Shown: one piece after another, positions 19,367 through 28,447 of the stretch
How positions within the stretch are numbered: the first letter of the stretch is position 1
Layout: the number at the start of each line of letters is the position of its first letter
Source of the DNA: JANLQX01 sp031423635
GTDB taxonomy: Bacteria > Actinomycetota > Acidimicrobiia > Acidimicrobiales > JANYDT01
DNA: 64,000 nucleotides
Assembly: GCA_031423635.1 (NCBI GenBank)
Contig: JANPFX010000011.1
Location: 1 to 64,000 of the forward strand
Reading direction: 5' to 3'
The notes under the pieces: generated by a model
What the model was told of the DNA's origin: nothing
The model's database searches: none
What the model saw: only the letters and a program-made list of their open reading frames with translations
Position numbers and translations under genes: made by a program

Positions 19367-20527
19367 TCAGCCGGTGAAGGCGACTTCCCGGTCGCCGGTC
19401 CCTTCCGCTCCGAAGAACACGATCTCGACACGACGGTTGGCGGCGCGTCCCTCTGCGGTGGCGTTCGAGGCCACCGGGAAACGGTCGCCGTGGGCGATCG
19501 CGGAGACCCGATCACGGCCGACCCCTCCCGAGACCAGGGCGGAGACCACCGAGCCTGCCCGGGCCCGGCTGACGGCGAGATTGGTCAGGCGCGTCCCCCA
19601 GCCGTCGGCGTGTCCGACAACCTTGATCCGCACGTCGGGATTCGCGTCGAGATAGGCAACCAGTTCGTCGACCGCAGTATTCGAGTCTCCGGTCAACGCA
19701 GAACTCTCCGAGTCGAAGAAGATCTTCATGGGCGGCGCCGCCTCCGGAGTCTCGCCCCCACCGGAGTCTGCCGGGGCGAACTCGAGCGTGGTCGGCGCCG
19801 CGTTTGGCGCCGATGCGACCGTCGTCGGCGGGGCAGCCGTCGTTGACTCGACCGGTGGCGCGATGGTCGTCTCGGCGGGCGCACCACCTCCTGGAGTGGC
19901 ACCGGCCTCCGTGGCCTCACTCGCGACTACGGCGTCGCCCCGGGCCACGACCGTGGTCACGGCCGCCGTCGTGTCCGCACGAGAATCCTGGGCGATACTG
20001 CCGGCCAAATCGGCTGCGACCGCAGAATCCACGGCCGCCATGCCCTCCTTCACGTTGCGAACACCTTCGATCCGGCGGACGAGATCGTGCGCGGCATCGG
20101 TGTCGGCGCCCGGCCGCAGGCCGGTGATGATCGCGTCCCGTCCATGGACACGCACCGTGGCGCCGGGAAATTTCGACGAGAGCGCATCTTGCGCCTTGTC
20201 CGTCAGACGACCATCGGGATCCGCCCAGCTGTAGTTGATGGCGCTGAGCCCGGTGAGGGCGGCAGTACCACCGAGAAGCAGCGGCCACGCTTTGCGTCGT
20301 TCCCAGCCGACCTCACCCGCAGACCCGGGGCCCGACGAAACTGGAGACTCGACAGGACCGGCGGAGCGACCCTTCTGCCCGGTGCGGATCCGCCCAACAC
20401 TCGACGCATCTCCCGAGCTACCAGCCGATGCACTGCGCACCGCTGACGGTGGCTTTGCCGGCCCGGCGGAGCGACCCTTCTGCCCGGTCGGAACCTTCGT
20501 CGGCTTCTTGGAGTTGTTGGCCATCAT
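19367..20527 (-). CDS. OmpA-family protein with membrane anchor and BON-like domain
   Basis: 386 residues. A cytoplasmic N-terminus (1-80) carries two copies of GQKGRSAGP, followed by a membrane segment (about 82-100, WPLLLGGTAALTGLSAIN). A BON-like domain lies at about 105-165 (DGRLTDKAQDALSSKFPGA ... VRRIEGVRNVKEG). A Thr/Ala/Pro linker follows, then a C-terminal OmpA domain (about 285-375, IFFDSESSALT ... GHADGWGT ... NRRVEIVFFG), a fold that binds peptidoglycan. The order TM-BON-OmpA recalls mycobacterial OmpATb/ArfA. It starts 3 bp after the stop of the coiled-coil gene, so the two form an operon. The role is probably at the cell wall. Confidence 0.85.
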   Translation of the reverse strand: MMANNSKKPTKVPTGQKGRSAGPAKPPSAVRSASAGSSGDASSVGRIRTGQKGRSAGPVESPVSSGPGSAGEVGWERRKAWPLLLGGTAALTGLSAINYSWADPDGRLTDKAQDALSSKFPGATVRVHGRDAIITGLRPGADTDAAHDLVRRIEGVRNVKEGMAAVDSAVAADLAGSIAQDSRADTTAAVTTVVARGDAVVASEATEAGATPGGGAPAETTIAPPVESTTAAPPTTVASAPNAAPTTLEFAPADSGGGETPEAAPPMKIFFDSESSALTGDSNTAVDELVAYLDANPDVRIKVVGHADGWGTRLTNLAVSRARAGSVVSALVSGGVGRDRVSAIAHGDRFPVASNATAEGRAANRRVEIVFFGAEGTGDREVAFTG

Positions 20528-20530
20528 CGG

Positions 20531-21754
20531 TCACCGAGCGTCATCACGACCGGCCACCAACCGGTCGACGAGTGACTGGAAGCCGGTCTCGTCTCCGTCA
20601 CGGAGCAACGCCGCCTGGGAGGCCCACGAGTCGGCGCTCGGGATGAACGAGACCCCGCCCTCGTTCACGATCGAACGAACATCGTCCACCGGCAGTGCCG
20701 CCAGACGTCGGAAGGTGCGGACCCCGCCCGAACGCAGGATCTCGTTGATCTTGGGACCGATGCCTTCGATGCGCAGCAGGTCGTCTCCTTGCACGTCTTC
20801 AGCTTCGAAGGCGTCGCCGCTCCCCGGATCGACACCGTCGGCGAAACTCTGAACGGCACCCGACCCGAAGACGCGCAGCTTCGTTGCCTCGAGATTCGAG
20901 ACCAGACCCTGGACCTCGACGTGCTTGGCGTCGAGGTCGGCCCGGAGACGCGCCATGTCCGCGGCACATCCATCGTGCTCTGCCGTCAGTCTGGTCAGGT
21001 CGTCTTCCGCGGATTCCGTCCGGCGGCGCAGCTCGGCGAGCGACTTCTCATGGTCGCTCCGCAACCCGGAGAGGGTTCGGTCACGGTCGCCATGCGCGTC
21101 CTGCCATGCCCGCTCGTGCTCGGCCCGGAGGGCGGCGACAGCTGCTTCATGCGTGGCGGCCTGGGCGGCGAGACGACCGTCGTAGTCGACCCGAAGCTGA
21201 GCGAGGGCGGCGTCGTGTTCCGAGCTGAGATCGGCGAGGCGACCGTCGGTGTCGGTTCGCATCGTGGCCAGGGCGGCGTGATTGTCGGCATTGGCTGCCA
21301 CGAGTTGCGCTCGGAGTTCCTCGATGAGCACCCGCTGGCTCGCCACCTGTCCGCGCAGGTCCCGGGTCTCGCCGGAGGCCGCCGAGGACGCGAGGGCAGC
21401 AGCCTCGAGCTGCGACCGCAGGGAGCCGACCGACTCGTCCCGATCGGCCAGGGCTGCCTTCGCCGCGGAGTGCTCGAAGGACAGCGCCGCAAACTCCTTG
21501 ATCTTCGCGTCGCGGTCGGCGAGGACCTTTTCGTGCCCGACCTGCAGCGCCGCAAGCTCGGCCGCCCGGGCGGCGAGAACGCCATCGTTCACCCTGCGGT
21601 GGTCCGCCTCCTCGTCACCGGAGAAACGGGTGACCGAACCCGTCGGGGGCGAACCGGCGTCTTTCGACCTCTTCCACAGCAGCCGATGGAAGAGCGCACC
21701 GAGGCCAAACGATGCGACCGCGAGGAAGAACGACTGGATCAGGAACCACTTCAT
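20531..21754 (-). CDS. Membrane-anchored coiled-coil protein with C-terminal helix-hairpin-helix domain
   Basis: 407 residues. The ATG at 21754 has an SD (GGAG) and begins a membrane anchor MKWFLIQSFFLAVASFGLGAL. Residues about 55-310 form a long coiled coil rich in Ala, Glu, Arg, Asp and His (repeats such as EHDAALAQLRVDYDGRLAAQ). Near the C-terminus DDLLRIEGIGPKINEILRSGGVRTFRRLAAL (about 320-355) is a helix-hairpin-helix of the kind fused to ribosomal-L21-like or TfoX-type proteins, able to bind DNA or mediate protein contacts. It is co-transcribed with the OmpA-like gene. I infer an envelope or nucleoid-tethering scaffold; no named family is recognised. Confidence 0.8.
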   Translation of the reverse strand: MKWFLIQSFFLAVASFGLGALFHRLLWKRSKDAGSPPTGSVTRFSGDEEADHRRVNDGVLAARAAELAALQVGHEKVLADRDAKIKEFAALSFEHSAAKAALADRDESVGSLRSQLEAAALASSAASGETRDLRGQVASQRVLIEELRAQLVAANADNHAALATMRTDTDGRLADLSSEHDAALAQLRVDYDGRLAAQAATHEAAVAALRAEHERAWQDAHGDRDRTLSGLRSDHEKSLAELRRRTESAEDDLTRLTAEHDGCAADMARLRADLDAKHVEVQGLVSNLEATKLRVFGSGAVQSFADGVDPGSGDAFEAEDVQGDDLLRIEGIGPKINEILRSGGVRTFRRLAALPVDDVRSIVNEGGVSFIPSADSWASQAALLRDGDETGFQSLVDRLVAGRDDAR

Positions 21755-21948
21755 ACGTGCTCCACGGTTGGATGGGAAGGAAAACGAGCTGCAACGGCGG
21801 TGGTGAAGCATCGCCCGGCTCAGCGTCACCGTGGACGCGCGGTCGTTCCGGTCACTCCGCGAGTTCCGCCTCGAGGAGTGAAACGCGCACTGTAGCGGTG
21901 ACGTACGGCGTTCGCATACAGGCTGGTCACCCTTCGGACGGCGAATGC

Positions 21949-22014
21949 GGCTGAACACCTCCAAAGCGCGTTCGGAGGTGTTCAGCCCCCATATATGGGG
22001 GCAACCTCTCTCCT
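21949..22014 (-). repeat. Palindromic intergenic element, copy 2 (inverted)
   Basis: The reverse complement matches 19238-19302 closely: the same GGAGAGAGGTTGCC edge, an identical 18-bp palindrome (21985-22002) and the same AACACCTCC/GGAGGTGTT hairpin with a differing loop. With copy 1 it brackets the OmpA/coiled-coil operon. The rest of the 316-bp gap (21755-22070) holds no gene. Confidence 0.85.
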
Positions 22015-22070
22015 AACGGCACCGCAGGACGCGGGCGCAGGGAACAGGAGCGCACTACGGTTCTCGGCCC

Positions 22071-22691
22071 GTGGCACTGCTTCGCTTCTCGTTCGGAACC
22101 ATGGGCTCGGGAAAGAGCACCCTGGCGTTGCAGATCCACCACAACCTGAGCCGCCGACACAAGAAGGGGCTCCTGCTCTCCAAGCTCGATCGCGAGGGCG
22201 CGTTCGTCTCCAGTCGCCTCGGCCTCTCCGAGCAGGCGGTCCAGGTCACCGACGACCTCGACCTCTTCGCCATGGCCTCACGCTTCGCCAGCACCCACAG
22301 CGGCATCGACTACATCGTCTGCGACGAGGCTCAGTTCTATTCCCGAGACCAGGCCGACCAGCTGGCGCTCGTCGTCGACGTGCTCCACGCCGACGTCTAC
22401 GCCTTCGGACTGATCACCGACTTCCGCGGCCGCCTGTTCGCGGGAACGGAGCGCCTCCTCGAAATCGCCGACGAACGGGTGCAACTCCACGTCGAGGCCC
22501 GCTGCTGGTGCGGCGAACGGGCGACACACAACGCCCGGCTGGTGAACGGAAAGCTCGTCTACGAGGGTGACGTGGTCGTCGTCGGCGACACCACTGACGC
22601 CCCCGCCGAGCCCCTGTTCGGCGATGTGGTCACCTACGAGCTGCTCTGCCGGCGCCACTACCGCAGCGGGGAACCGTCCCGTCCGGACTAG
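22071..22691 (+). CDS. tdk: Thymidine kinase
   Basis: 206 residues, type II thymidine kinase for dTMP salvage. The P-loop is GTMGSGKST (about 9-17), the Asp/Glu motif is IVCDEAQFY, and the lasso-loop segment includes FGLITDFRGRLFAGT. Zinc-binding residues are CWCG and the later CRRH. The GTG start has TACGGT 9 nt upstream, so transcription probably starts close to the codon. A single gene between the repeat element and the CoxL-like gene. Confidence 0.93.
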   Translation: MALLRFSFGTMGSGKSTLALQIHHNLSRRHKKGLLLSKLDREGAFVSSRLGLSEQAVQVTDDLDLFAMASRFASTHSGIDYIVCDEAQFYSRDQADQLALVVDVLHADVYAFGLITDFRGRLFAGTERLLEIADERVQLHVEARCWCGERATHNARLVNGKLVYEGDVVVVGDTTDAPAEPLFGDVVTYELLCRRHYRSGEPSRPD

Positions 22692-22775
22692 GGACACCGC
22701 CGACGCCAGCGAGCCTCGCTGCACGATCGCCCGGCACTCCGAACCGGGGGAGGCGGCATCCCGTGACCCGAGCGG

Positions 22776-22781
22776 TAACCT
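22776..22781 (+). promoter_or_regulatory. -10 box of the CoxL-like gene (leaderless)
   Basis: TAACCT lies 8 nt before ATG 22790. This supports that ATG over the in-frame GTG at 22763. Confidence 0.55.
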
Positions 22782-22789
22782 TCGCCCCG

Positions 22790-25087
22790 ATGACTGACCT
22801 CGCCACCCCATCGTTCTCCGGCACATCCATCCTCGGCACCTCGGTTCGCCGAGTCGAAGACCCTCGGATGCTGACCGTCGGCGGCACCTACGTCGACGAC
22901 ATCCGCGATCCGCTCCTCGACGCAGCGCTGCACGTCCACTACGTGCGGGCCACAATGGCGCACGCGAAGATCACCGTCGATGCGAGCGAGGCGCTCGGGA
23001 TGCCCGGCGTCGTCGCCGTGGTCACGGCAGCCGACATCGCCGACCTCGGGAGCTATCCCGGTGACTTCCCGGGGTCGCCCGGCACGCTCGCCCGGCCCTG
23101 GCTTGCCGGAGACACCGTTCGCTACGTCGGGGAGCCGATCGCGGTGATCCTCACCGAACTCCGGGGCCAGGGCCCCGACGCCGCCGAAATGGTGGTCGTC
23201 GACTACGAACCGCTGCCGGTGCTGGTCTCGGTCGAGGACGCGGTGGATTCACCGACGCTCATTCATCCCGACCACGGCTCGAACATCGCCCTCAGCATCA
23301 AGCCCATGCGTTCGGTCGATCCCTCCGTCAGTCCGGTCGTGATCCGCCAGCGCGTGGTGAACTCCCGTGTCGCTCCCTCGCCGATCGAGCCTCGCACGGC
23401 GGCCTCCGCATGGGACGCAGCCGGCCGTCTGCACCACTGGACCAGCGGTCAGGGCTCGCACCCGTTCCGAGACTTCCTCGCGGCGGCACACAAGATCCCG
23501 AATGGCGACGTGCGCGTCATCACCCCCGACGTGGGCGGTGGATTCGGCGCCAAGGCCACGCCTTCCCCGGAGGATGTCCTGCTCCCCCGCCTGGCGAAGA
23601 TCGCCGGCCGCCCCGTTCGGTGGGTGTCGTCGCGGACGGATGACATGGCCAACCTCGCCCACGGCCGCGCCCAGGTGCAGTTCGCCGAGATCGGGGCGAC
23701 CGCCGACGGCCGCATCGAGTCCTACAAGCTCACCGTGCTGCAGGACTGTGGTGCCTACCTTCGCTACGGCGGCGTCCTGCCGCACATGACCCAACTGATG
23801 CAGCCCGGGGTCTACGACATCGCCGACATCGAGTTCTCCTCGCGCTCAGTGCTCACCAACACCACCCCGGTCGGGGCGTTCCGCGGGGCCGGCCGACCCG
23901 AGGCGGCGGCAGCGATCGAACGGATGGTTGACATCCTCGCGGCCGAGATCGGGGTCGACCCCGTCGAAGTTCGCCGCCGTAACCTCCGCGCCCCGTTCAA
24001 CGAGACCATCACCACCTCGGCAGGTGCCCCGTACGACTGTGGCGACTACGCCGGCGCGCTCGACCGAGTCCTCGCTGCTGCAGGCTACGACGCTCTCCGG
24101 GCCGAGCAGGTGGGCCGACGAGCGAGCGGAAGCTCCAAGCTCCTCGGGATCGGCGTGTCCTGCTACGTCGAGGTGACCGCCGGCGGAGGTGGCTCCGAGT
24201 TTGCCGCCATAGAAATCCTGGACGACGGAAAGGTACGTGCACGTACGGGTTCCACACCCTATGGCACCGGCCACGAAACAAGTTGGGCGATGCTCATCTC
24301 CGAGAAGACCGGCGTGCCGGTCGATCGGATCGAAGTACGACATGGCGACACCGACGACGTTGCGCGGGGAGGCATGACCGGCGGATCGCGGTCACTGCAG
24401 ATCGCCGGTGCGGCGATCTGGACGGCGGCCGGCGAGATCGTCGACCAGGCCCGAGAGCTCGCGGCATCACTGCTCGAGGCGCCCGTCGAAGACGTGGTGC
24501 TCGACACGTCGCGCGGCGCGTTCCATGTGGTGGGCACTCCGGCGGTGAGCCGATCGTGGGCCGATCTTGCTGCGGCGTCGACTGTCCAGGGAACAACTCT
24601 CGACGTGTCGCTCGACTACAAGGCGAACGCCGGAACGTTCCCCTTCGGCGCCCACGTCGCCGTCGTCGAAGTCGATGCCGAGACCGGCAAGGTCACGCTC
24701 CTTCGCATGGTTGCCTGCGACGACGCCGGGCGGATCCTCAACCCACTCCTCGTCGCCGGCCAGGTGCACGGCGGCCTCGCCCAAGGGGCGGCTCAGGCAC
24801 TCCTCGAAGAAGTCGTGTTCGATGCCGACGCGAACCCGCTCACCGGGAACTTCGCCGACTACGGCGTCATCTCGATGGCTGAGCTGCCGAGCTTCGAACG
24901 GGTGCCGATGGAAACACCGACCCACGTGAACGAACTCGGCGCGAAGGGCATCGGCGAGTCCGGCACCGTCGGCGCCACACCGGCCGTCCAGAACGCCGTC
25001 ATCGATGCCCTCGCCCACCTCGGTGTCCGCCACATCGACATGCCGACCACAGCCGAAAAGGTCTGGCGGGCCATCCAGTCCGCCTGA
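22790..25087 (+). CDS. Xanthine dehydrogenase/CoxL-family molybdopterin-binding subunit (form II-like)
   Basis: 765 residues. The N-terminal hammerhead domain (SVRRVEDPRMLTVGGTYVDDI ... GVVAVVTAADI) is followed by molybdopterin-binding domains: GGGFGAK, a form II active-site loop AFRGAGRPEA (form I CO dehydrogenase has AYxCSFR), and the final ELGAKGIGESGTVG with the base-catalyst Glu. Substrates of this family range from aldehydes to aromatic heterocycles; none can be assigned. The usual FAD (medium) and 2Fe-2S (small) subunit genes are absent on both sides, so partners must be encoded elsewhere. ATG 22790 is chosen from the -10 spacing. Confidence 0.88.
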   Translation: MTDLATPSFSGTSILGTSVRRVEDPRMLTVGGTYVDDIRDPLLDAALHVHYVRATMAHAKITVDASEALGMPGVVAVVTAADIADLGSYPGDFPGSPGTLARPWLAGDTVRYVGEPIAVILTELRGQGPDAAEMVVVDYEPLPVLVSVEDAVDSPTLIHPDHGSNIALSIKPMRSVDPSVSPVVIRQRVVNSRVAPSPIEPRTAASAWDAAGRLHHWTSGQGSHPFRDFLAAAHKIPNGDVRVITPDVGGGFGAKATPSPEDVLLPRLAKIAGRPVRWVSSRTDDMANLAHGRAQVQFAEIGATADGRIESYKLTVLQDCGAYLRYGGVLPHMTQLMQPGVYDIADIEFSSRSVLTNTTPVGAFRGAGRPEAAAAIERMVDILAAEIGVDPVEVRRRNLRAPFNETITTSAGAPYDCGDYAGALDRVLAAAGYDALRAEQVGRRASGSSKLLGIGVSCYVEVTAGGGGSEFAAIEILDDGKVRARTGSTPYGTGHETSWAMLISEKTGVPVDRIEVRHGDTDDVARGGMTGGSRSLQIAGAAIWTAAGEIVDQARELAASLLEAPVEDVVLDTSRGAFHVVGTPAVSRSWADLAAASTVQGTTLDVSLDYKANAGTFPFGAHVAVVEVDAETGKVTLLRMVACDDAGRILNPLLVAGQVHGGLAQGAAQALLEEVVFDADANPLTGNFADYGVISMAELPSFERVPMETPTHVNELGAKGIGESGTVGATPAVQNAVIDALAHLGVRHIDMPTTAEKVWRAIQSA

Positions 25088-25120
25088 TCGGTCGGTTGTC
25101 CGCGGGAGCGGGCGCTGCGC

Positions 25121-25558
25121 TCAGACGTCGACGATGACGGTCACCGGTCCGTCATTGACGAGGGAGATCTGCATGTTGGTCCGGAAGCGTCCGGTCTCCA
25201 CGGTGGCGCCGAGCGCTCGGAGTTCGGTGACCACCAGATCGACGAGCGGCTCGGCGACCTCGGGTGGGGCCGCGTTGATCCAACTCGGACGGCGTCCGGC
25301 CGAGGTGTCGCCGTAGAGCGTGAACTGGCTGACGACGAGCACCGCTCGTGTGGTGTCCGCCACCGATCGGTTCATCACGCCTGCCTCATCATCGAAGATG
25401 CGGAGATGCCAGAGTTTGGCGGCCAACTTCGCAGCGTGCGCCTCGGTGTCGGCATGGGTCACCCCGACGAGCACACACAGACCGGGCCCGACGGCTCCGA
25501 CCTCCACACCCTCCGAGGTGACACTCGCCCGAACGACTCGCTGGACCAATCCACGCAT
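25121..25558 (-). CDS. dtd: D-aminoacyl-tRNA deacylase
   Basis: 145 residues. It hydrolyses D-amino acids wrongly attached to tRNA. MRGLVQRVVRASV at the start, the SQFTLYGD catalytic segment, GRRPSW and the Gly-cisPro motif in NDGPVTVIVD are all present at full family length. ATG 25558 has TACCGT 8 nt upstream. It converges on the CoxL-like gene with a 33-bp gap. Confidence 0.95.
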   Translation of the reverse strand: MRGLVQRVVRASVTSEGVEVGAVGPGLCVLVGVTHADTEAHAAKLAAKLWHLRIFDDEAGVMNRSVADTTRAVLVVSQFTLYGDTSAGRRPSWINAAPPEVAEPLVDLVVTELRALGATVETGRFRTNMQISLVNDGPVTVIVDV

Positions 25559-25566
25559 CGACGACC

Positions 25567-25572
25567 ACGGTA
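25567..25572 (-). promoter_or_regulatory. -10 box of dtd (leaderless)
   Basis: TACCGT, 8 nt before ATG 25558. It lies inside a possible longer reading frame and argues for the shorter Dtd. Confidence 0.55.
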
Positions 25573-25596
25573 GCGCCATGCCGTGGGAAGCCGAGC

Positions 25597-26748
25597 TCAG
25601 GCCGACTGGCGATGTGCCCGTTTCATCGCATACATCAGCTTGTCCGCCTCGGCCAACGTGCTCTGCATCGTGTGCTCCGGGACGTGCGTCGCCACGCCGA
25701 TTGCGGCCGAGATCTCGATGAGGTTCCCATGAACGAACATCGGCTCCTGGATCGACCGCCGAACCCGATCACCGAAGGCGTCGGCGTCGCTGTCGTCGAA
25801 GCCGCGGGCGACGATGACGAACTCGTCACCACCCATTCGCGCAACGATGTCGCCGGTCCGCACGATCTGGGTGAGACGGTCGGCGACGATGCGGAGGACC
25901 TCATCGCCGGCGGTGTGGCCGAACCTGTCGTTGATCGGTTTGAAACCGTCGAGGTCGATGAACAGCACGGTGGTGTCGTCCGGATGACCCTCGCGACGCT
26001 CGAGCTCGCTCCACAGTCCAGCGCGGTTGGCGAGCCCGGTGAGCACATCGCTGTGGGCCCGTCGCTCGAGCAATTCGTTCGCCGCCTCCAGGTCCGCGAC
26101 GAGGTGCTCGTTGCGGACGCGCAGTTCCGTGGCGCGCCGGAACGCGTCGCCGGCGATCTGATTGGTCCCGAGGATCACCACGCAGTACACGACGCAACCG
26201 AAACCGAGCACACCTCCGAGGAGGCCACCGAGCCGAAGGCACGACACGATGGCGGCCACGACAATCGGAGCGCTGAAGAGAGCGAGCGACGAACGGAGGC
26301 CGAATCCGACGAGCACGTTCACCGCAAGGATCGCGGAGAACATCATGAGTGAAACGGACCACATCGGGTCGACCCGGCCGCCCTTCCAGGGATCTACGAG
26401 GAGCACTCCGAGACCGGTCGCGACACCGGAGCACGCCAACGCGACGTGCATGCGTCGGAGCCAGACCCTTGGATCGGACCAGGGTTGCGATCGCAACGCA
26501 AGCGAGGAGCAGGCGACGGTCGCCAAGGACACGACGAACACTGCCGCCGACCACGCGCCGATGATCGTGGCATCGGTCCCGGCGGAGTGGGCAATCCAGC
26601 CTCCGACCAAGGGAACCGTCACGGAGGCGCTCGCCGACCCTCCCCGCATCATGCGGCAGGTGTCCACCAGCCCGCGTTCGAGGATCGCATCGTCGATGCG
26701 CTCCTCGATCGGATCGGGTACTGCGGCCATGTCGAGCAGTTTCGACAT
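25597..26748 (-). CDS. Membrane-bound diguanylate cyclase (GGDEF)
   Basis: 383 residues. About six hydrophobic spans in residues 35-195 form an uncharacterised membrane sensor. A short coiled-coil linker (ELRVRNEHLVADLEAANELLE) follows, then a GGDEF domain (about 225-380). The active site is an intact GGDEF (RMGGDEFVI) and an inhibitory I-site RTGD lies five residues before it, so it should make cyclic di-GMP with product inhibition. There is no EAL domain. The sensed signal is unknown. Confidence 0.92.
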   Translation of the reverse strand: MSKLLDMAAVPDPIEERIDDAILERGLVDTCRMMRGGSASASVTVPLVGGWIAHSAGTDATIIGAWSAAVFVVSLATVACSSLALRSQPWSDPRVWLRRMHVALACSGVATGLGVLLVDPWKGGRVDPMWSVSLMMFSAILAVNVLVGFGLRSSLALFSAPIVVAAIVSCLRLGGLLGGVLGFGCVVYCVVILGTNQIAGDAFRRATELRVRNEHLVADLEAANELLERRAHSDVLTGLANRAGLWSELERREGHPDDTTVLFIDLDGFKPINDRFGHTAGDEVLRIVADRLTQIVRTGDIVARMGGDEFVIVARGFDDSDADAFGDRVRRSIQEPMFVHGNLIEISAAIGVATHVPEHTMQSTLAEADKLMYAMKRAHRQSA

Positions 26749-26760
26749 ATCGAACCCGGA

Positions 26761-26800
26761 ACCTGAGCAGAATCACCCGCCGGGCGCCAAACGCTCAGGT
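26761..26800 (-). terminator. Inverted repeat between the propeller lipoprotein and GGDEF genes
   Basis: ACCTGAGC (26761-26768) pairs with GCTCAGGT (26793-26800), with a nested CCCG/CGGG pairing inside. It is placed after the lipoprotein stop and before the GGDEF start, so it may terminate the former or control the latter. Confidence 0.5.
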
Positions 26801-26855
26801 GAACGTGAAGCAAACCTCAGAACGGAACGGTGCCTCAGCGCGCGGGTGGACCGCA

Positions 26856-28439
26856 TCAGTGCAGAGCGAAGAACTTCCCGCCCCGGGTTGCGACATAGAT
26901 GGCGCCGTCCCAGACCGCCGGCGTCGCTTCGATGCAGCCGCCGAGAGCGACCTCCCAGATGGGCTGCGGCTCCGCACGCGCGTCGGACACATCGAAGCCG
27001 TGGACGACGCCGCCGCAGTCGCCCTGCACCAGGACATCGTCCACCACGACCGGCGATGACCACAACGGGCCGGGGAGACGGAGCTCCCACAACACCACAC
27101 CATCGAGCTGATCGAGTCCGACCACTCTTCCCCCATCGGTCGTGGCAATCACCACTCCGTCGTGAAGAGCGACCGTCGACCAGATCCCTCCCGGTCGGCG
27201 GCCAACGTCGAAGAAGCTCCACACCAATGGATCTGGACGGGTCGGATCCAGCTTCACGAGTTGGCCGACCTCCCGGCTACGCGCATTCCCGCGTTCGTAC
27301 TCGACGCCGACATAGAGCGCCCCGTGGTCGTCGATGACCACGGAGGCGTCCGTGTCGTCACCGACCCAGTAACGAAAAGTTCGCGACGGAGTCCCCCCGG
27401 TTCGCAACGGTGCGAGATCCCATCCCTGCACGAGTCCACCGGAGTTCCCGAAGTACACCGTGTCACCGTCGACGGCGACGGAGTTCTCGATCGACACCTC
27501 CGACGACGATTGCCCCGCCAGATCGGCGCGGAGCTGATCATCCCAACCCGGCGTGTTGAACACGAGCTTGGGGTCGACCTGCACGAGACCGTTCGCATCG
27601 ATGGTGCGGCCGAGCTTCACCGCATGGAACTGACTGTTCTCCCCGCCTTCGAGCAGCCAGTCGTCGAGGACAAGCGCGCTGCCGTCCCAGTCGTTGTTCC
27701 ACAGCGTCGGTGACACATCGTCCGCGCTGAGGTGCCACAGCTCTTCGGCCTTCGGGCCACGGTCGATGGCGAGGACCCGGAAGTAGTTGTCCCGACTGCC
27801 GGAGTACACGAGCGGGAAGCCGTCCGGGTCGACCGTCACGGTGCCCTTGATGATGTCGCCTGTCGGGAAGGGTTCGAGGATGTCCTCCCCCGTGGACCCG
27901 TCGATGAAGTGCACGGCGCCGTCGTAGCCGTTGAAGACCACCCACGTTCGACCGTCGCGGACATGGACGGTCGGCTGGCCGGTCCACCCGGCACCACACC
28001 ACTGCTTCGTCACTCCCTTGGCCGACGAGGATCGGCACATCGCCCCGCGCTTCGGGTACGACCACGCAACCTTCGGCGAGACCGGCACCGGTCCGCGTCC
28101 GTAGAAACGCCGGTTGGCATCGCCGCGAAACGTGAGGAGCCCCTCGACGGTCGGCTGCCACCCATCCTCGAACTTCACCGGAGCGCCCGGCAGGGTCGTC
28201 GGTACATCGGCGGTCACGGTGTCAAGGGTCTCGACGAGGGCGGTCGACGATGGCGGCAGGCTCGACGCGACTGCCTCGGGCGGCGCTGCGGTTGTTCGTG
28301 CGGTGGTTGGGACGACTGTCGCAATGGACGGTTCATCCGGTGAAGGTGACGTCGACGGCGACGGCGACGAGCAACCGACGATGACCGACACTGCGCCCGT
28401 CAGCACCAGCCGACGGACCCGCTTTCGGGCATACATCAT
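26856..28439 (-). CDS. PQQ-like beta-propeller lipoprotein
   Basis: 527 residues. A lipoprotein signal peptide (RKRVRRLVLTGAVSVIVGC, lipobox VIVGC near residue 22) is followed by a Ser/Pro/Thr-rich linker to about residue 85. The rest is a repeated-blade beta-propeller of the PQQ/quinoprotein type, with blades such as WVVFNGYDGAVHFIDGSTGE, VYFGNSGGLVQGWD and IYVATRGGKFFALH. No cofactor ligands are clear, so an enzymatic role is not assured. The start is one of two adjacent ATGs (28439 or 28436), 8 bp after the SCO6745-like gene. It is probably surface-exposed. Confidence 0.83.
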   Translation of the reverse strand: MMYARKRVRRLVLTGAVSVIVGCSSPSPSTSPSPDEPSIATVVPTTARTTAAPPEAVASSLPPSSTALVETLDTVTADVPTTLPGAPVKFEDGWQPTVEGLLTFRGDANRRFYGRGPVPVSPKVAWSYPKRGAMCRSSSAKGVTKQWCGAGWTGQPTVHVRDGRTWVVFNGYDGAVHFIDGSTGEDILEPFPTGDIIKGTVTVDPDGFPLVYSGSRDNYFRVLAIDRGPKAEELWHLSADDVSPTLWNNDWDGSALVLDDWLLEGGENSQFHAVKLGRTIDANGLVQVDPKLVFNTPGWDDQLRADLAGQSSSEVSIENSVAVDGDTVYFGNSGGLVQGWDLAPLRTGGTPSRTFRYWVGDDTDASVVIDDHGALYVGVEYERGNARSREVGQLVKLDPTRPDPLVWSFFDVGRRPGGIWSTVALHDGVVIATTDGGRVVGLDQLDGVVLWELRLPGPLWSSPVVVDDVLVQGDCGGVVHGFDVSDARAEPQPIWEVALGGCIEATPAVWDGAIYVATRGGKFFALH

Positions 28440-28447
28440 GACCGTTG

